DNA of 64,000 bases, taken from contig NC_067480.1 of NCBI RefSeq assembly GCF_947179515.1, positions 7,187,501 through 7,251,500 of the forward strand, read 5' to 3'. This DNA is from Apodemus sylvaticus. Lineage: Eukaryota; Chordata; Mammalia; Rodentia; Muridae. The notes beneath the pieces are model-generated. The model saw only the letters and a list, made by a program, of their open reading frames with translations. It was not told the origin of the DNA and ran no database searches. The position numbers and the translations under genes are program-made. Shown one piece after another: positions 10,891 through 20,688 of the stretch (position 1 is the first letter of the stretch; each line of letters starts with the position of its first letter).

Positions 10891-11047
10891 CCCTTCCCAA
10901 CTGGGCTTATTTCTGTCTGGGGAGGAAAAGGCTGTGGTTTTCAATCTGGTCAGCACTGAGGGCATGTTTTTCTTAGGAAATGTCCTTTATATGAAATGAG
11001 AATATTATATGTGTATAACTCTAAACATTAAAAAAAAAACAAAACTA

Positions 11048-11200
11048 GGGCTGGTGTGATGGCACACGCCTTTAATCACAGCACTTCAGAGGCAGGCAGA
11101 GGCAGGCAGATCTCTTGAATCTGAGGTCAACAGGTTTACATAGAGAGGTCCAGGCCAGCCAGACTAGACAATGTGAGTGAGACCCTGTCTCGGGGGTAGA
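11048..11200 (+). repeat. B1 SINE (diverged)
   Basis: ctggtgtgatggcacacgcc, then tttaatcacagcacttcag, to gagaccctgtctc. It contains a small internal duplication of the aggcaggcag segment. Confidence 0.8.
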
Positions 11201-11308
11201 GGGTGTGGTGGGAAGGGAATCTTAAAAGGATTAGAATGGACATTGACTTGGGGGAGGGGCTTTCCTAAAATTGCATTTTCACACCATAATAGAGCCCAGT
11301 AAAAAGTC

Positions 11309-11336
11309 CACACACACACACACACACACACACACA
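11309..11336. repeat. (CA)14 microsatellite
   Basis: Uninterrupted CA dinucleotide run of 28 bases; likely length-variable between strains. Confidence 0.98.
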
Positions 11337-11524
11337 TCCATAACTTATATAATGCTGTAATGGTAATAATAAAAACAGAAGGGCAACTCATAATTACTTG
11401 CGCATGTTCCTAAATAAAATTTATGTAGCAGAAAATATACAACAAAAGTACTCTTTAATCAGAAGTCACTGTTTTAAAATGCAGACGAATGCAGGTGTGT
11501 TATAGTGACAGCCATATCCCTGAA

Positions 11525-11613
11525 GCACATAGTGTAGTCCCAGATAACTGGGAGCTGGGACAGGAGGATTCCATGAGCATAGGAGTGAGGCTAGCCTGGG
11601 CAACATAGCAAAA
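11525..11613 (+). repeat. Proto-B1/monomeric Alu-like remnant
   Basis: tagtcccagataactgggag, ctgggacaggaggattcc and ggctagcctgggcaacatag follow 7SL-RNA-derived order with the wording of old monomers (PB1/FLAM type) and not of Mus B1. Confidence 0.65.
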
Positions 11614-11618
11614 TGGGG

Positions 11619-11638
11619 TGGGGGAGGGAGGGAGAGAG

Positions 11639-11690
<52 letters not shown>

Positions 11691-11760
11691 AAGAAAGGGA
11701 AGGGGTGGCTGGGGGGGGGAGGGGAAAGGATGGGGGAGGGCAGGGGAAGAGATGGGGCAG
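11619..11760. repeat. (GA)n and G-rich purine tract
   Basis: A GA run (core 11,641-11,685) directly follows the A-rich end of the old monomer and passes into a G-rich block (about 11,699-11,760) with several runs of three or more G. The open frames here are Arg/Glu or Ser/Leu low-complexity artefacts. Confidence 0.9.
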
Positions 11761-13080
11761 AAAGGGACTGGGAGAAAGGAAATCCAGGTCAAGGCCACAT
11801 CAAAAGGCTCAGAGAACAAATGACTCTGGCAGGGCTGGGACCAAGCTTTCCTGGAGTCCAGTCCCCAGCTCTCACCACCAGACACAGAGGTGGCAATGCA
11901 GTCATAAACAGAGCTGAGTCTATGACTTCAAAGACCTCCATGTAAGTCCGTGCAGCACAAGGAAGGTTGACCCTGGGGTGGATATTACAAATGCATCATG
12001 GTTCCCATGCACCATGGTTGTAGAGACAGTGAACAGATCCAGACTCAAACGTGGGAAGTGGGGGCTTCTACCGAAGCAACACTGGCAATTGCAGGAGGTC
12101 ACAACCTCCTTTCCCTGTTCAATGGTGGTGAGATAAAAAATTACCAGAAGGTGAAAATCATGTAGGGACAGCTAGATCCTCAGGATGCCACTCCCTGAAG
12201 ACTGGCCCCTGCTGGAGAGGCCACCTGAAGCAGGGAAGAGAGGGGTACATAGCTTTCTTTCTTCCTGCCTGGTCCACTCCAATCTCCTGACAAACGTCTC
12301 CCCTGTCCAAACCCAGCCAGCAATTGGAGAAGCCTGCAAAGCCACTCCTGTGCTAGTCACCCCGTTAATCCTAAAGAGCCAAGGAGGGAGCCCACGGACC
12401 CAAACCTCACAGCCAAGGTTAACTAAAGCATGCTCCTTATTTGTGCACACACGGTGCCTCCCTCTAAGGCAGGATTTGAGAGGTCTGTGTGGGACTGAGG
12501 AAGACAAGGTTTGTATAGTTCAGGGGGAGGAGGTTTCCAAATGAGGGATTTGGTGGGCAAAATAAGTGAGGCTACAGGAGAAGAACGTTAATATAATAAG
12601 TTAGACCTAAAGACCTCCTGAAGCAAAGACCTGACTGCAAGGTGCTCGTAAAACAGTCACAACAACAGGTAGCTGTAACACTCGTTTGCAACATAGGTAG
12701 GGTTGCGAGATGGTTATCGTAGCTTTGGGGTGGGGGGAGATGATCGCCGTTCCCGGACCGTGCAGCACAGAACATTTGTCGTTAAGGTTACAGTGCGGCA
12801 TGGCCCAATCCTTGAGAAACAGATTTAATCATAAATAGGAGTGAGCTTAGTTTGTCTTCACTCTAAGATGGCTTTCAAGCCTAAGATGGAGGCAGGCTGG
12901 ATTGTCCCTTCCAGATCAGAGGCCGAGTAAAGGTCTACACTGCCCAGCAAAGGAACCAAACAGGTACAAGCACACTTTCTCTTGCTGTTCTACAGAGAAA
13001 GGAATTTAAGTTTGATTCTAATTATAAACCACTAATCTATAGACTAGTTGTATTTAACAGAAGGAAAAAAAAATCTCTTA

Positions 13081-13245
13081 GCCGGGTAGTGGTGGTGCAT
13101 GCCTTTAATCCCAGCACTTGGGGGGCAGAGGCAGGCAGATTCCTGAGTTTGAGGCTAGCCTGGTCTACAGAGTGAGTTCCAGGACAGCCAGGGCTACACA
13201 GAGAAACCCTGTCTCAAAAAACCAAATAACCAACAAAACAAAAAA
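13081..13245 (+). repeat. B1 SINE with target-site duplication
   Basis: Full-length B1 (gccgggtagtggtggtgc to ccctgtctcaaaaaacc). The sequence aaaaaaatctctt precedes it (ending 13,079) and follows its A-rich tail (ending 13,259). Confidence 0.95.
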
Positions 13246-13295
13246 GAAAAAAATCTCTTTTTAAGTCATAGCTGACTTTTAGATATTTTGCCCAC

Positions 13296-13299
<4 letters not shown>

Positions 13300-13329
<30 letters not shown>

Positions 13330-13570
13330 ACATGCATGTGCATATGTGGTGTATTGTATGTAAAGTTCACATCCCAGGATGCATACCTACGGAGACCAGT
13401 TTTCTTCTGCTAATTCTACACTTTACTCTCTTGAGACCCTGGAGCATATATATATATATATATATTTTTTTTCTTTTTTCCTACTAGGCTAGCTGGCCAG
13501 GCCAGTGAACTCACACGCCGGCACCGCCGGCACTGCAAGCATGCTTTTCCAGTGAGCCATCCACGAACCC
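13300..13570. repeat. (TG)n, (TA)n and SINE-like remnant
   Basis: A TG run at 13,300-13,328, a TA run at about 13,446-13,464, and a final gcaagcatgcttttccagtg with agccatcc that resembles the antisense head of a B3/B4-type SINE. The SINE assignment is weak; the microsatellites are clear. Confidence 0.6.
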
Positions 13571-13870
13571 AATAAGCCCGAGTCTCCTTAAACTCTGGAA
13601 AACAAAGCAGTATGGACTCCTTGGGCTAGGTGCAATGGGATCACTTGATGCTAATAAGGAGGAATGGTGTCCTGTTTAAGGGAAAGGACGTTGGGTACCA
13701 GTCTTTAAGTTTTTGGAAGACTTACTGAAACACTTTGGGTGGGCTCTTCATGACTGTGTATGGTCGGAGGAGGTGACAAGCTGTGCTAGGAGTCCTGGTC
13801 ATACTTCTTCAGGAAGGTGAGGGTGGGCAGAGAATTGAACGCCTCCCGTCGGTACTGAGGGGAACGTGGA

Positions 13871-13884
13871 GCGCCCTCTCGTGG
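13871..13884 (-). promoter_or_regulatory. CTCF-type motif, reverse orientation
   Basis: gcgccctctcgtgg reads ccacgagagggcgc on the - strand and fits CCASYAGRKGGCRS at 13 of 14 positions (G in place of Y at position 5). It lies 2.0 kb upstream of the Mtcl1 start codon and faces the + strand motif at 10,877. Confidence 0.55.
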
Positions 13885-15369
13885 ACACAGTTAGTCAAGC
13901 GTGGCTGCAGGCCTCTTCCTCGCCCATAATCTAACCAGCTAGTATGTCTTTTCCCTCCAAACACTTCAAGGGGCAGGACTCAAAGGGGACTCATTACGGA
14001 TTACAGAGGGTGTGCCTCACTTTCAGAAGATTTTCAGAAAAGTGGCTTGCAAAGTCCAGGCCTATAAGTGCAAATAGAGTCGGGAGGTTTCAATTGGGTC
14101 TGAGCTCAAGCCCCAACAAGACAAGCTAACTTCTGGTTTATACTAAAAAAAGCCAGTTTCTCCTGCAGTTTCTGGCGGTGCCGGCTAAGCAGGGCCATTC
14201 CGTCGTGAAGAACCACAGACTTTGAGCACAATTTTCCTTTAACATTTCCAAGTCTGTACTCTCCTCCTCTCTGTGGGTGCTATAGGATACCCTCTGCCCC
14301 ACCCTGCCGCTCTGGGATCTTTCTCAGCAAATAATATCAATCAGAATCCTTCACTTTCCACTCCACAGCTTTAGGTCTAAGCCCTAGTCCCACTCACGGT
14401 GCTGTGAACTGGTCTCTCTGCAAGACCAGCATCTTTCAGGAAAACACAGGATTCTCCCGCTGGCACCTTCTTGTCCATCCCTGCTTCCCCAAATTCCAAA
14501 ATCTACATAGAGAACAACTTAGATTTGTTCTCAGGGGACTTATTGCCCAACATCCAAAGCCTGGGACATAAACCACACGTAACATCTGTCAAAAGCACTT
14601 TACAGTCGAAGGGTAAAGTCGATCTTTGCTGTTAATCAGAATACATCCAGACTCGGTTTTCTCTGTTTCTACAGGCGAGGAGGGAATCGGAGACTCAAAG
14701 GTCAAGTGCCTCGCCCACGGAGCGGAGCCCGTACTCAGCAAGGCAGACGTGCTGAGACTCCTGCAGACCTAGGTTTGAATCCTGGCTCACTCACGGAGTT
14801 CAGACAAGCGGCTTCTCTTCCTCGTGCACGAGTCTCATTCTGAAGACAGGATTTCCAATTCGGGACTGTTACCAAGAGGATAAAGCGCGTAGCAGCAGTG
14901 CCTGGCGCAAGGCCGCCGGAACTATAAATGTGAGCTCCCTTTCAGACCCCAAGCCTGGCGAGCTGCTTCTCCTATTTCTACAGCGGCTCCGCCCTCTCGG
15001 AGCTGCCCAGGCCACTGGGGGTGCCAACTGTGGAGCGCTGTGTCGGTCTTGACGCTGCATCCGGTACCAGTGAACCTTAAAGAAGCTTAGGGGAGAGCGG
15101 TGGGGAGCGAAGTGAAGGGGAGAGGCAGAAGTCGGATAGAGGGGGCTGAGTGGAACAGAGAGAGGCTGGCACCCACCGCAGAGGGGCCCTCTGCCCGGCC
15201 TGCACCTGCAGTGTCCCCAAGTGGTTGATGCCCGCCCTCTTCCCTCCCTCCACCCCAGCTTCTTCCTTACTAGCCGCCTCTGGGTGGCAGCCACAGGACC
15301 TCCAAAGGCAAAGAGTGGTCCTCGGCAGTGAGACGCGTGGGCACGCGGGCTCCGCGTCCCCCGAACTGC

Positions 15370-15430
15370 GGCCCCGCCCTCCTGCCCGCCCCGCCCCCTC
15401 CCCGGCCCGCTGGCAGGAGGCGGGGCGAGC
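15370..15430. promoter_or_regulatory. Cluster of GC boxes (Sp1/KLF type)
   Basis: Three GC-box-like sites lie within 60 bases: ccccgccct near 15,372, gccccgccccct at 15,388-15,399, and ggaggcggggcg ending at 15,426. They are about 450-500 bases 5' of the start codon, a usual place for a TATA-less CpG promoter core. Confidence 0.6.
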
Positions 15431-15778
15431 GCCGAGCTCGGGACGGTGGGGGACGCGCGTGCGGCAGCTTCTCTCCGCCGGAGCCGCCGGGCAGAAGCCG
15501 TGGTGGCTGCTGATCCCCGCGGACTGGCAGTGGGCGGGGAGCGGAACGCGGGAGCTCGTCGCGTGTCGCCAGACAAGTGTTTTTGTGCGAGGCCGCGGCG
15601 GCTGCCTCGGCGCTCTGAACACACAGCACAGGGGATGCGAGCGGCCACGGCGGCTGTGCCAGGAGGACCCGAGCGCCGTTGACCTGAGCGAGGGGACACA
15701 CTCCCCCGGGTCGGCTGAGTGCGGGGGAGGGGACGGCGGGAGCGCGGGGTGTACGCCGGGCGGGGCAGGGGGTCAGTG

Positions 15779-15883
15779 ATGACCGGGCGCGCGGGGAGGC
15801 TGCACGCCGCCGCCGCCGCCGCCCGGAGCATCTGCCGCCTGAGCTGCGGATCGCGGCCGCCGCCCGGGCCATGGAGACGCTGA
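15779..15883 (+). CDS. Overlapping upstream ORF of Mtcl1 (34 codons)
   Basis: ATG at 15,779 opens a 34-codon frame that runs through a GCC repeat (six Ala codons at 15,806-15,823) and stops at TGA 15,881-15,883, 10 bases past the first base of the Mtcl1 ATG (15,871), in a different frame. Its start has G at -3 but A at +4; the main ATG has G at -3 and G at +4, which is stronger. If the mRNA starts upstream of 15,779, ribosomes translating this ORF would pass the main start, so leaky scanning would set Mtcl1 output. Nothing suggests that the peptide itself has a function. Confidence 0.45.
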   Translation: MTGRAGRLHAAAAAARSICRLSCGSRPPPGPWRR

Positions 15884-16914
15884 ACGGCCCCGCGGGCGGC
15901 GGCGCCCCGGACACCAAGCCGCAGCCAGCCGGCCAGCATCACCGCCACCACCACCTGCACCCGCTGGCCGAGAGGAGGCGGCTGCACCGCGCACCTTCGC
16001 CCGCCAGACCCTTCCTCAAGGACCTGCACACGCGGCCGGCCACGGCCACCCCTTCCGCGGGCCGTGCCCCGACTCCCGCGGCTCCTCGCTCGCCTAGCCT
16101 TGCGGGAAAGGCGCCGCCGTCGCCCGGGCCCCCGGCCGCGCCCGGTCGCCTCTCCAGACGCAGCGGCGTAGTCCCCGGCGCGAAGGACAAGCCGCCGCCG
16201 GGCGCCGGAGCTAGGTCGGCGGGCGGCGCCAAGACCGCCCCGGGGACCAGGAGGGCGGCGCGCGCAGGGCCGGCGGGCGCAGGGCCGGCGGAGCCACTGC
16301 CCCGGGTCGGGAGGCCGGCTGGGGCCGAGCCGCCGCCTGCAGTCGCGAAGGGCCGCAAAGCCAAGCGCGGCCCCGGGACGCCTCCAGCTCGCGCCGTCGT
16401 GCCCCCGGCTCCAGCCGCCCGGGTTCCCGCCGTGACCCTCTCTGTGACCTCGGTGGCTGGCTCTCGTGTCAACCACACGGACAGCAGCTCAGATCTCTCC
16501 GACTGCGCCTCCGAACCTTTGTCTGATGAGCAGCGTCTGCTCCCCGCCGCCAGCAGCGATGCCGAGTCCGGTACGGGCTCCAGTGACCGGGAACCCCTAC
16601 GCGGAGCACCCACTCCGAGCTCCGGATCCCGCGGGCCACCGCCGGGCAGCCCCGAGCCCCCTACGCTGCTCGCGGCGCCCCCTGTCGCCAGTGCCTGTCT
16701 CGGGGGCCGAAGCAGCCCAGGCGGGGCCCCCTCAGGGTCCCCGGGACCCGGTTCGCAGGAGGATGTTGGGAGCCGAGCGCCACTGGAGCGGACCATTCTT
16801 GGGACCTTCAAGGAGCCTAGTTTGGGCGAACAGCCCCGGCTCTTGGTGGTGGCAGAGGAAGAGGAGCTGCTGAGGGAGATGGAGGAATTGCGCTCGGAGA
16901 ACGACTACCTCAAG
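15871..16914 (+). CDS. Mtcl1: Mtcl1 coding exon 1, residues 1-348 (microtubule crosslinking factor 1)
   Basis: First coding exon of Mtcl1. The protein is a large cytoplasmic coiled-coil factor known to crosslink and stabilise microtubules and to bind the polarity kinase PAR-1b/MARK; it belongs to the MTCL/SOGA family. The exon gives 348 codons, from ATG 15,871 in a strong Kozak context (gggccATGG) to the donor CAAG|gtgagc at 16,914. I recognised it from the N-terminus METLNGPAGGGAPD and the block HTDSSSDLSDC, as in human MTCL1. Visible in order: a His-rich stretch (residues 23-30), a long Pro/Ala/Gly/Arg-rich, probably disordered region (about 31-195), a Ser/Asp/Glu-rich segment (about 201-241) with likely phosphosites, a Pro/Gly/Ser-rich linker, and the start of the coiled coil at about 329-348 (EEEELLREMEELRSENDYLK). 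No signal peptide or membrane segment. Reading on past the donor gives 46 more codons before a stop, which is intron and not a protein end. Confidence 0.95.
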
Positions 16915-18548
16915 GTGAGCGGCCGCCGGGGTGGCCGGAGACTTGGAAGCCGACTCGGGATCCTCTGGCTTCCCTGGGGTCATGTGAGCTCATCTCCTGG
17001 GGCCTCGTTAACTCTTTACCCCTTCTTTGCCCTAACTGCTACCCAAATCCACTGACTTCTGGTAATCTAACTCCAAACTTGTGGGAGGACCTGTAGGTCT
17101 GGTTTATTTTCCCCTCTTTGCTCTTATTGTTTTTAGAAATCTTGCCTGTCTTCGCTGATGCCTTTGGGTGGCTATACATTATTTTGAATACATTGACCGC
17201 TGCACTGTCACCTGTTGAAGAGGGTTATCTAGATGTCCAGCTGTAGCCCTACATGTGCGCTTGTGTATGGTGTGGTTTCCAGGTTCCAGACTTATCCGCA
17301 GGAGGGCCTGCAAGTTCAGAACGAGCCGGCGCCCCATTCGGTCTCCTCGAGGTCTTTGGAGTATAGCAGAAGGGACTGTCCATAGTGATAAACAAAATTT
17401 AAATTCAGAAGGGGCGTTTTGAACTTCGCGTCTGGTTCAGGGACTGTAGTATTTTTGTGAGCAGCTCTTTGTAAGCGACTGTAAGTAGGTTTTCAAAACC
17501 GGTGTCAGGAAAGGACACAGCAGCTCTTTCGAAGGAACTGTAGCCTCCCACAGACCTAGTGCTATCCAGTGGGGCCTGCTAGCAATGATCTTATTTTGTT
17601 ATCAGTTGGGATGGATAAACTGTTTCCATGATGTTTTCTACAGGGCTAGCCTGCAGAGCAGAGGGTTTAGACAGAGTTGGGCGATAAGTTAAAGACAATT
17701 GAGGTGATTTGGTAAGAGAAACCAAAGGGTGATTGTAAAGAGAGTGACTTAATTTGTTGTAATCCTCAGGTTAGAAAATAACTCCAGGAAGGGAGATCTG
17801 CTCACACATCTGTCAAGACCTTGTTGAATATCCTCTTCCTGGCCAGAGCCCCGGGTGGGAGGTATCCTCGATTTATGTGATTTGAGCTGTTTGTTTGCAG
17901 GTGACGAACCTGCCTGAATGAGGCCCCGTGTTGAGGCCGCAGTGGAGGTTCAGGTTTTTAAGGCTGTGGTAGTGAAAGACACAACTCAACCTGGAGTTGA
18001 CATCTCCTTGTGGGTACTCAGAACCTCATCATTGATCAGAAGTTACTTTTTGATCAGTGATGATAAGCTAGGTTGTCCTTTGCTGAGCGGAGTACTTTGG
18101 GATGCTTCCAGTAATGTATTTGCCTTTGTCGTTTGGTCTTATGTAATAAGTAGCAGTGAGCCTTTCAAAGGTGTGGACGAGAAAAACAGCTACATGGTGT
18201 GTGGCACTCGTGCAAGCAGCACTGTGCAGCTAGCTATGCCTGGCTAACTCAAGGTCCGAGCAGGGTGAGAAAGAAACACGTGCTTTTTAGCCCCAGACAT
18301 AAGTTAAACCCGTGGCCTATGACCTATGGTAGTTCTGATCAAATCACAGGAATGAGTTTTCTTTCAAGAGTCTTTGTCCCTGCACCCTTGATCCCAGAAC
18401 AGGGAACTTAGCTGTCATTTCCGAGTTCATTCTTAACTGTATCTGCCCAGTCCCATTTACTTGATTTTTAAAAACATGATCAGATTCCCCGTGGATGGAA
18501 TCCTCCCTGACATTTCATTGGCTCTTTGAAACATGGGAACTGGGTTTT

Positions 18549-18565
18549 GCGCCCCCCCCCCCCCC
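18549..18565. repeat. Poly-C run
   Basis: A short cytosine homopolymer within otherwise unique intron sequence. Confidence 0.9.
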
Positions 18566-19365
18566 ATTCCATCATCTTAGATGTGAAACCCCTGCCTGGG
18601 CGTGTTCCTCAGGATCTGTGCTATTGCCCTACACCCTCCAAACCATGCTGCTGATCTGGTGTTACAATTACTATTCCTCAGGGAAGATGCTAAGTATCAG
18701 ACACTTAAGATCTTGCCCATGGTTACCCTGTCCCCAAAAAAAGTGGTGTTCCCTTCTTGCCCCTCCTGAGCCTGCATACCATGCTGCTCAGGCTGCTCCC
18801 TGTTTGCCAGCAAAGCTGTTGTCTGGCCTACGCCCATTCACTACTTCAGAGCTCCTTACTAGCTCTCCTAAGGAGGGGGAACCTCTGTTTTCTCCTCAGG
18901 TGAAGGGCCAGTATTAAGCATCTCACAGTGGCCAGTGTTTGAAGGGCTGTAGCTATCCCACGGGTAAGGTTTGATTTGCAAGAACTCTTCAGTAACTGCT
19001 TCCTGGGGAGGCCGTGTCCTGGCCATCTGTTTGCCGAGCCTGTGGAGTCCATCCTCCAGTCTCTCCTTGCGCAGCAGGAGAGTTAGTGAGAGTGGTCTGA
19101 AGGAGAGCGGGCCGCCAGAGCCATTGCCCAGGGGTGTATGCCATGCGTGTTACGGTAGTTCAACTTTCATGAGAACAATAATCCTACGGGGCTTTCCCGC
19201 AGGCCGGTGAGCCTGGCCGTTCGCTTAGATGTCATGTGGACTTCGATGAAGCGTGGGCCGTAGTCATTCCTTTTTTTCCCCCACAAGGTAGCTAGAATGT
19301 GCACATCATAAACTTAATTTTGCCTTTTGCTTATTGATATTTTTGCCCTCCGGTCCTCCGGACAC

Positions 19366-19418
19366 GCCCCCACCCCCTCTCCATCCTCGCTCTCCACCCC
19401 CCCCCCCCACCCCCATAG
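19366..19418 (-). repeat. C-rich tract; G-quadruplex candidate on - strand
   Basis: Several runs of three or more C separated by short loops (cgcccccaccccctc, then a long C run ending caccccc). On the - strand this gives at least four G-runs, enough for a quadruplex; an i-motif is possible on the + strand. Confidence 0.6.
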
Positions 19419-20239
19419 AGTAATGTGCGCTTCTGCACAGAACTCCTGAGAAGATGCACAGCATCTGTCTGGACCAGCGTTCTCTTAGAAGAAATTTGGT
19501 ACAGAGGTTTTACGTCTCTACATTCTGGTGCGGGGTGGTGGGTGGGTGAGTGGGTTAGTTATTACGTTGTTTCCTGAGAAAGAGCTGTTAACCGTCATTG
19601 TACAGGACTTGCTCAGTGGACCAGAGCGTCTGGAATAGGAAAATAATAATGGTGGACATTCTGAGAGAATGCGTTGTTGGTAAAGGAATTCAAGGGCTGT
19701 CTCTTTGACTAGCACGCTCCCTCTCTGCTGTGTGGAGCATGTAGAGTCATCCTTGATCCCATGGTCTTTCCTCAAAGGACACTGGGTAATTAGACGAGAA
19801 GAGCAGATGCCTCCATCCAGGAGGCTGGCTTCTGCAGGAAAGTAAATGCAGAAACACACTTGGGGTGTCCTCTGACCTCTGATGACCTCACAGATAGCAT
19901 TCAAAAATTAAGACCAACATAGGTATGGGTTGCCTTTGGGTCTTGGACAAATCCAGGCAAGTTCTTAATGCTGAAGAGTGACTCCCACCAGCGAGGGGGA
20001 GGGCAAAGGAATGAAAACCAAAAACCAAAAAAACCCAAAAAACCCTAAAAACTAGCTTGGCCCCTTGGCTGCTCCCTGGCGCTTTTGCTTGAGTGCTCTG
20101 GACCAATCAGACCAGCAGGCTGCTCCTTGTCAACATATTAATTATGCTCCCCATTTCTATGGACCTTTCACAAGCTAATCACCGAGTCCACTGGCTGGTT
20201 TTGAAAAGGCTCTTAGCAATCCTACTTTACTGTGATGGG

Positions 20240-20367
20240 CTCACAGCCTGGCCCAGGACAGTGGACCTTGCATCCTGATGTCCTGTGTGGTAACCCAGTC
20301 AGTATTAGTTACTCACAGCCTGGGTCAAGACAGTGGACTTACATTCTGGTACCTTATGTGGTAGCCC
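20240..20367 (+). repeat. Diverged local tandem duplication (72-bp period)
   Basis: Two copies of a segment beginning ctcacagcctgg and ending gtgtggtaaccc / atgtggtagccc (20,240-20,296 and 20,312-20,367). Both contain gacagtggac. The copies differ at many sites, so the duplication is old. It matches no SINE that I know. Confidence 0.75.
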
Positions 20368-20488
20368 TGTGTTAGGATAGGAAGGACTGTTTCTTTCTGC
20401 TCTGCTCTCAACTGTTATTTTCTTAGAATCATTTTTATTTTAAAATGAGGGCAGTTAACTGTCTCTCCTGGGGAGGAGTTAATTTCTT

Positions 20489-20688
20489 TTTTTGTTGTTT
20501 TTTTCATTTGTTTGTTTGTTTTTTGTTTTTTGTTTTTTGTTTTTTTTTTCGAGACAGGGTTTCTCTGTGTAGCCCTGGCTGTCCTGGAACTCACTCTGTA
20601 GACTAGGCTGGCCTCGAACTCAGAAATTCGCCTGCCTCTGCCTCCCAAGTGCTGGGATTACAGGCGTGCGCCACCACTGCCCGGCCCA
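20489..20688 (-). repeat. B1 SINE with 15-bp target-site duplication
   Basis: Full-length antisense B1 with a long T/G tail, ending ccaccactgcccggc. The perfect repeat aggagttaatttctt is at 20,474-20,488 and 20,689-20,703. Confidence 0.97.

Larger units (their letters stand above)
1..15320. other. Upstream intergenic region, no protein gene recognised
   Basis: About 15 kb 5' of the Mtcl1 CpG island. The open frames here are short, lie in SINEs or low-complexity tracts, or lack any recognisable domain. What can be named is listed separately: B1, B2 and B3 SINEs, two ORR1-type LTRs, an older MaLR remnant, a CT/GT tract, a purine tract, microsatellites and two CTCF-type motifs. The stretches 3,010-4,420, 4,690-5,300, 6,420-7,110, 7,250-8,000, 10,240-11,040, 11,760-13,070 and 13,590-15,320 look like unique sequence in which I see no gene. 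Confidence 0.7.
15320..16940. promoter_or_regulatory. CpG island promoter of Mtcl1
   Basis: GC and CpG content rise sharply here and fall again just after the exon 1 splice donor. CpGs are frequent throughout, whereas the rest of the window is CpG-poor. The island spans the inferred promoter, 5' UTR and all of coding exon 1. No consensus TATA box lies near the GC boxes, so several start sites are likely. The exact transcription start cannot be read from sequence. A weaker CpG-containing shoulder begins near 14,690. Confidence 0.9.

Noticed and set aside
12172..12544. Overlapping 111- and 119-codon frames on both strands
   Set aside because: No recognisable domain, no splice context and no promoter; both strands are open, which suggests chance.
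14920..14930. TATA-like actataaatg
   Set aside because: It is about 950 bases upstream of the start codon and outside the GC-box core. Without transcript evidence it cannot be called a promoter element.
15150..15779. 209-codon + strand open frame just upstream of Mtcl1
   Set aside because: It lies in the GC-rich promoter and 5' UTR region, has no recognisable homology and ends before the Mtcl1 ATG in another frame; a composition artefact.
14869..16476. 535-codon open frame on the - strand across the CpG island
   Set aside because: It is antisense to the Mtcl1 promoter and exon 1. High GC removes stop codons, giving Arg/Pro/Ala/Gly-rich translations in several frames. No domain is recognisable and composition alone explains it.
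15939..16811. 290-codon - strand frame within Mtcl1 exon 1
   Set aside because: A shadow of the exon 1 coding frame in GC-rich sequence.
16915..17055. Extension of exon 1 by 46 codons to a stop
   Set aside because: The exon ends at a strong donor (CAAG|gtgagc) and the next exon continues the known protein in frame. The extension is intron; no polyadenylation signal supports a truncated isoform.
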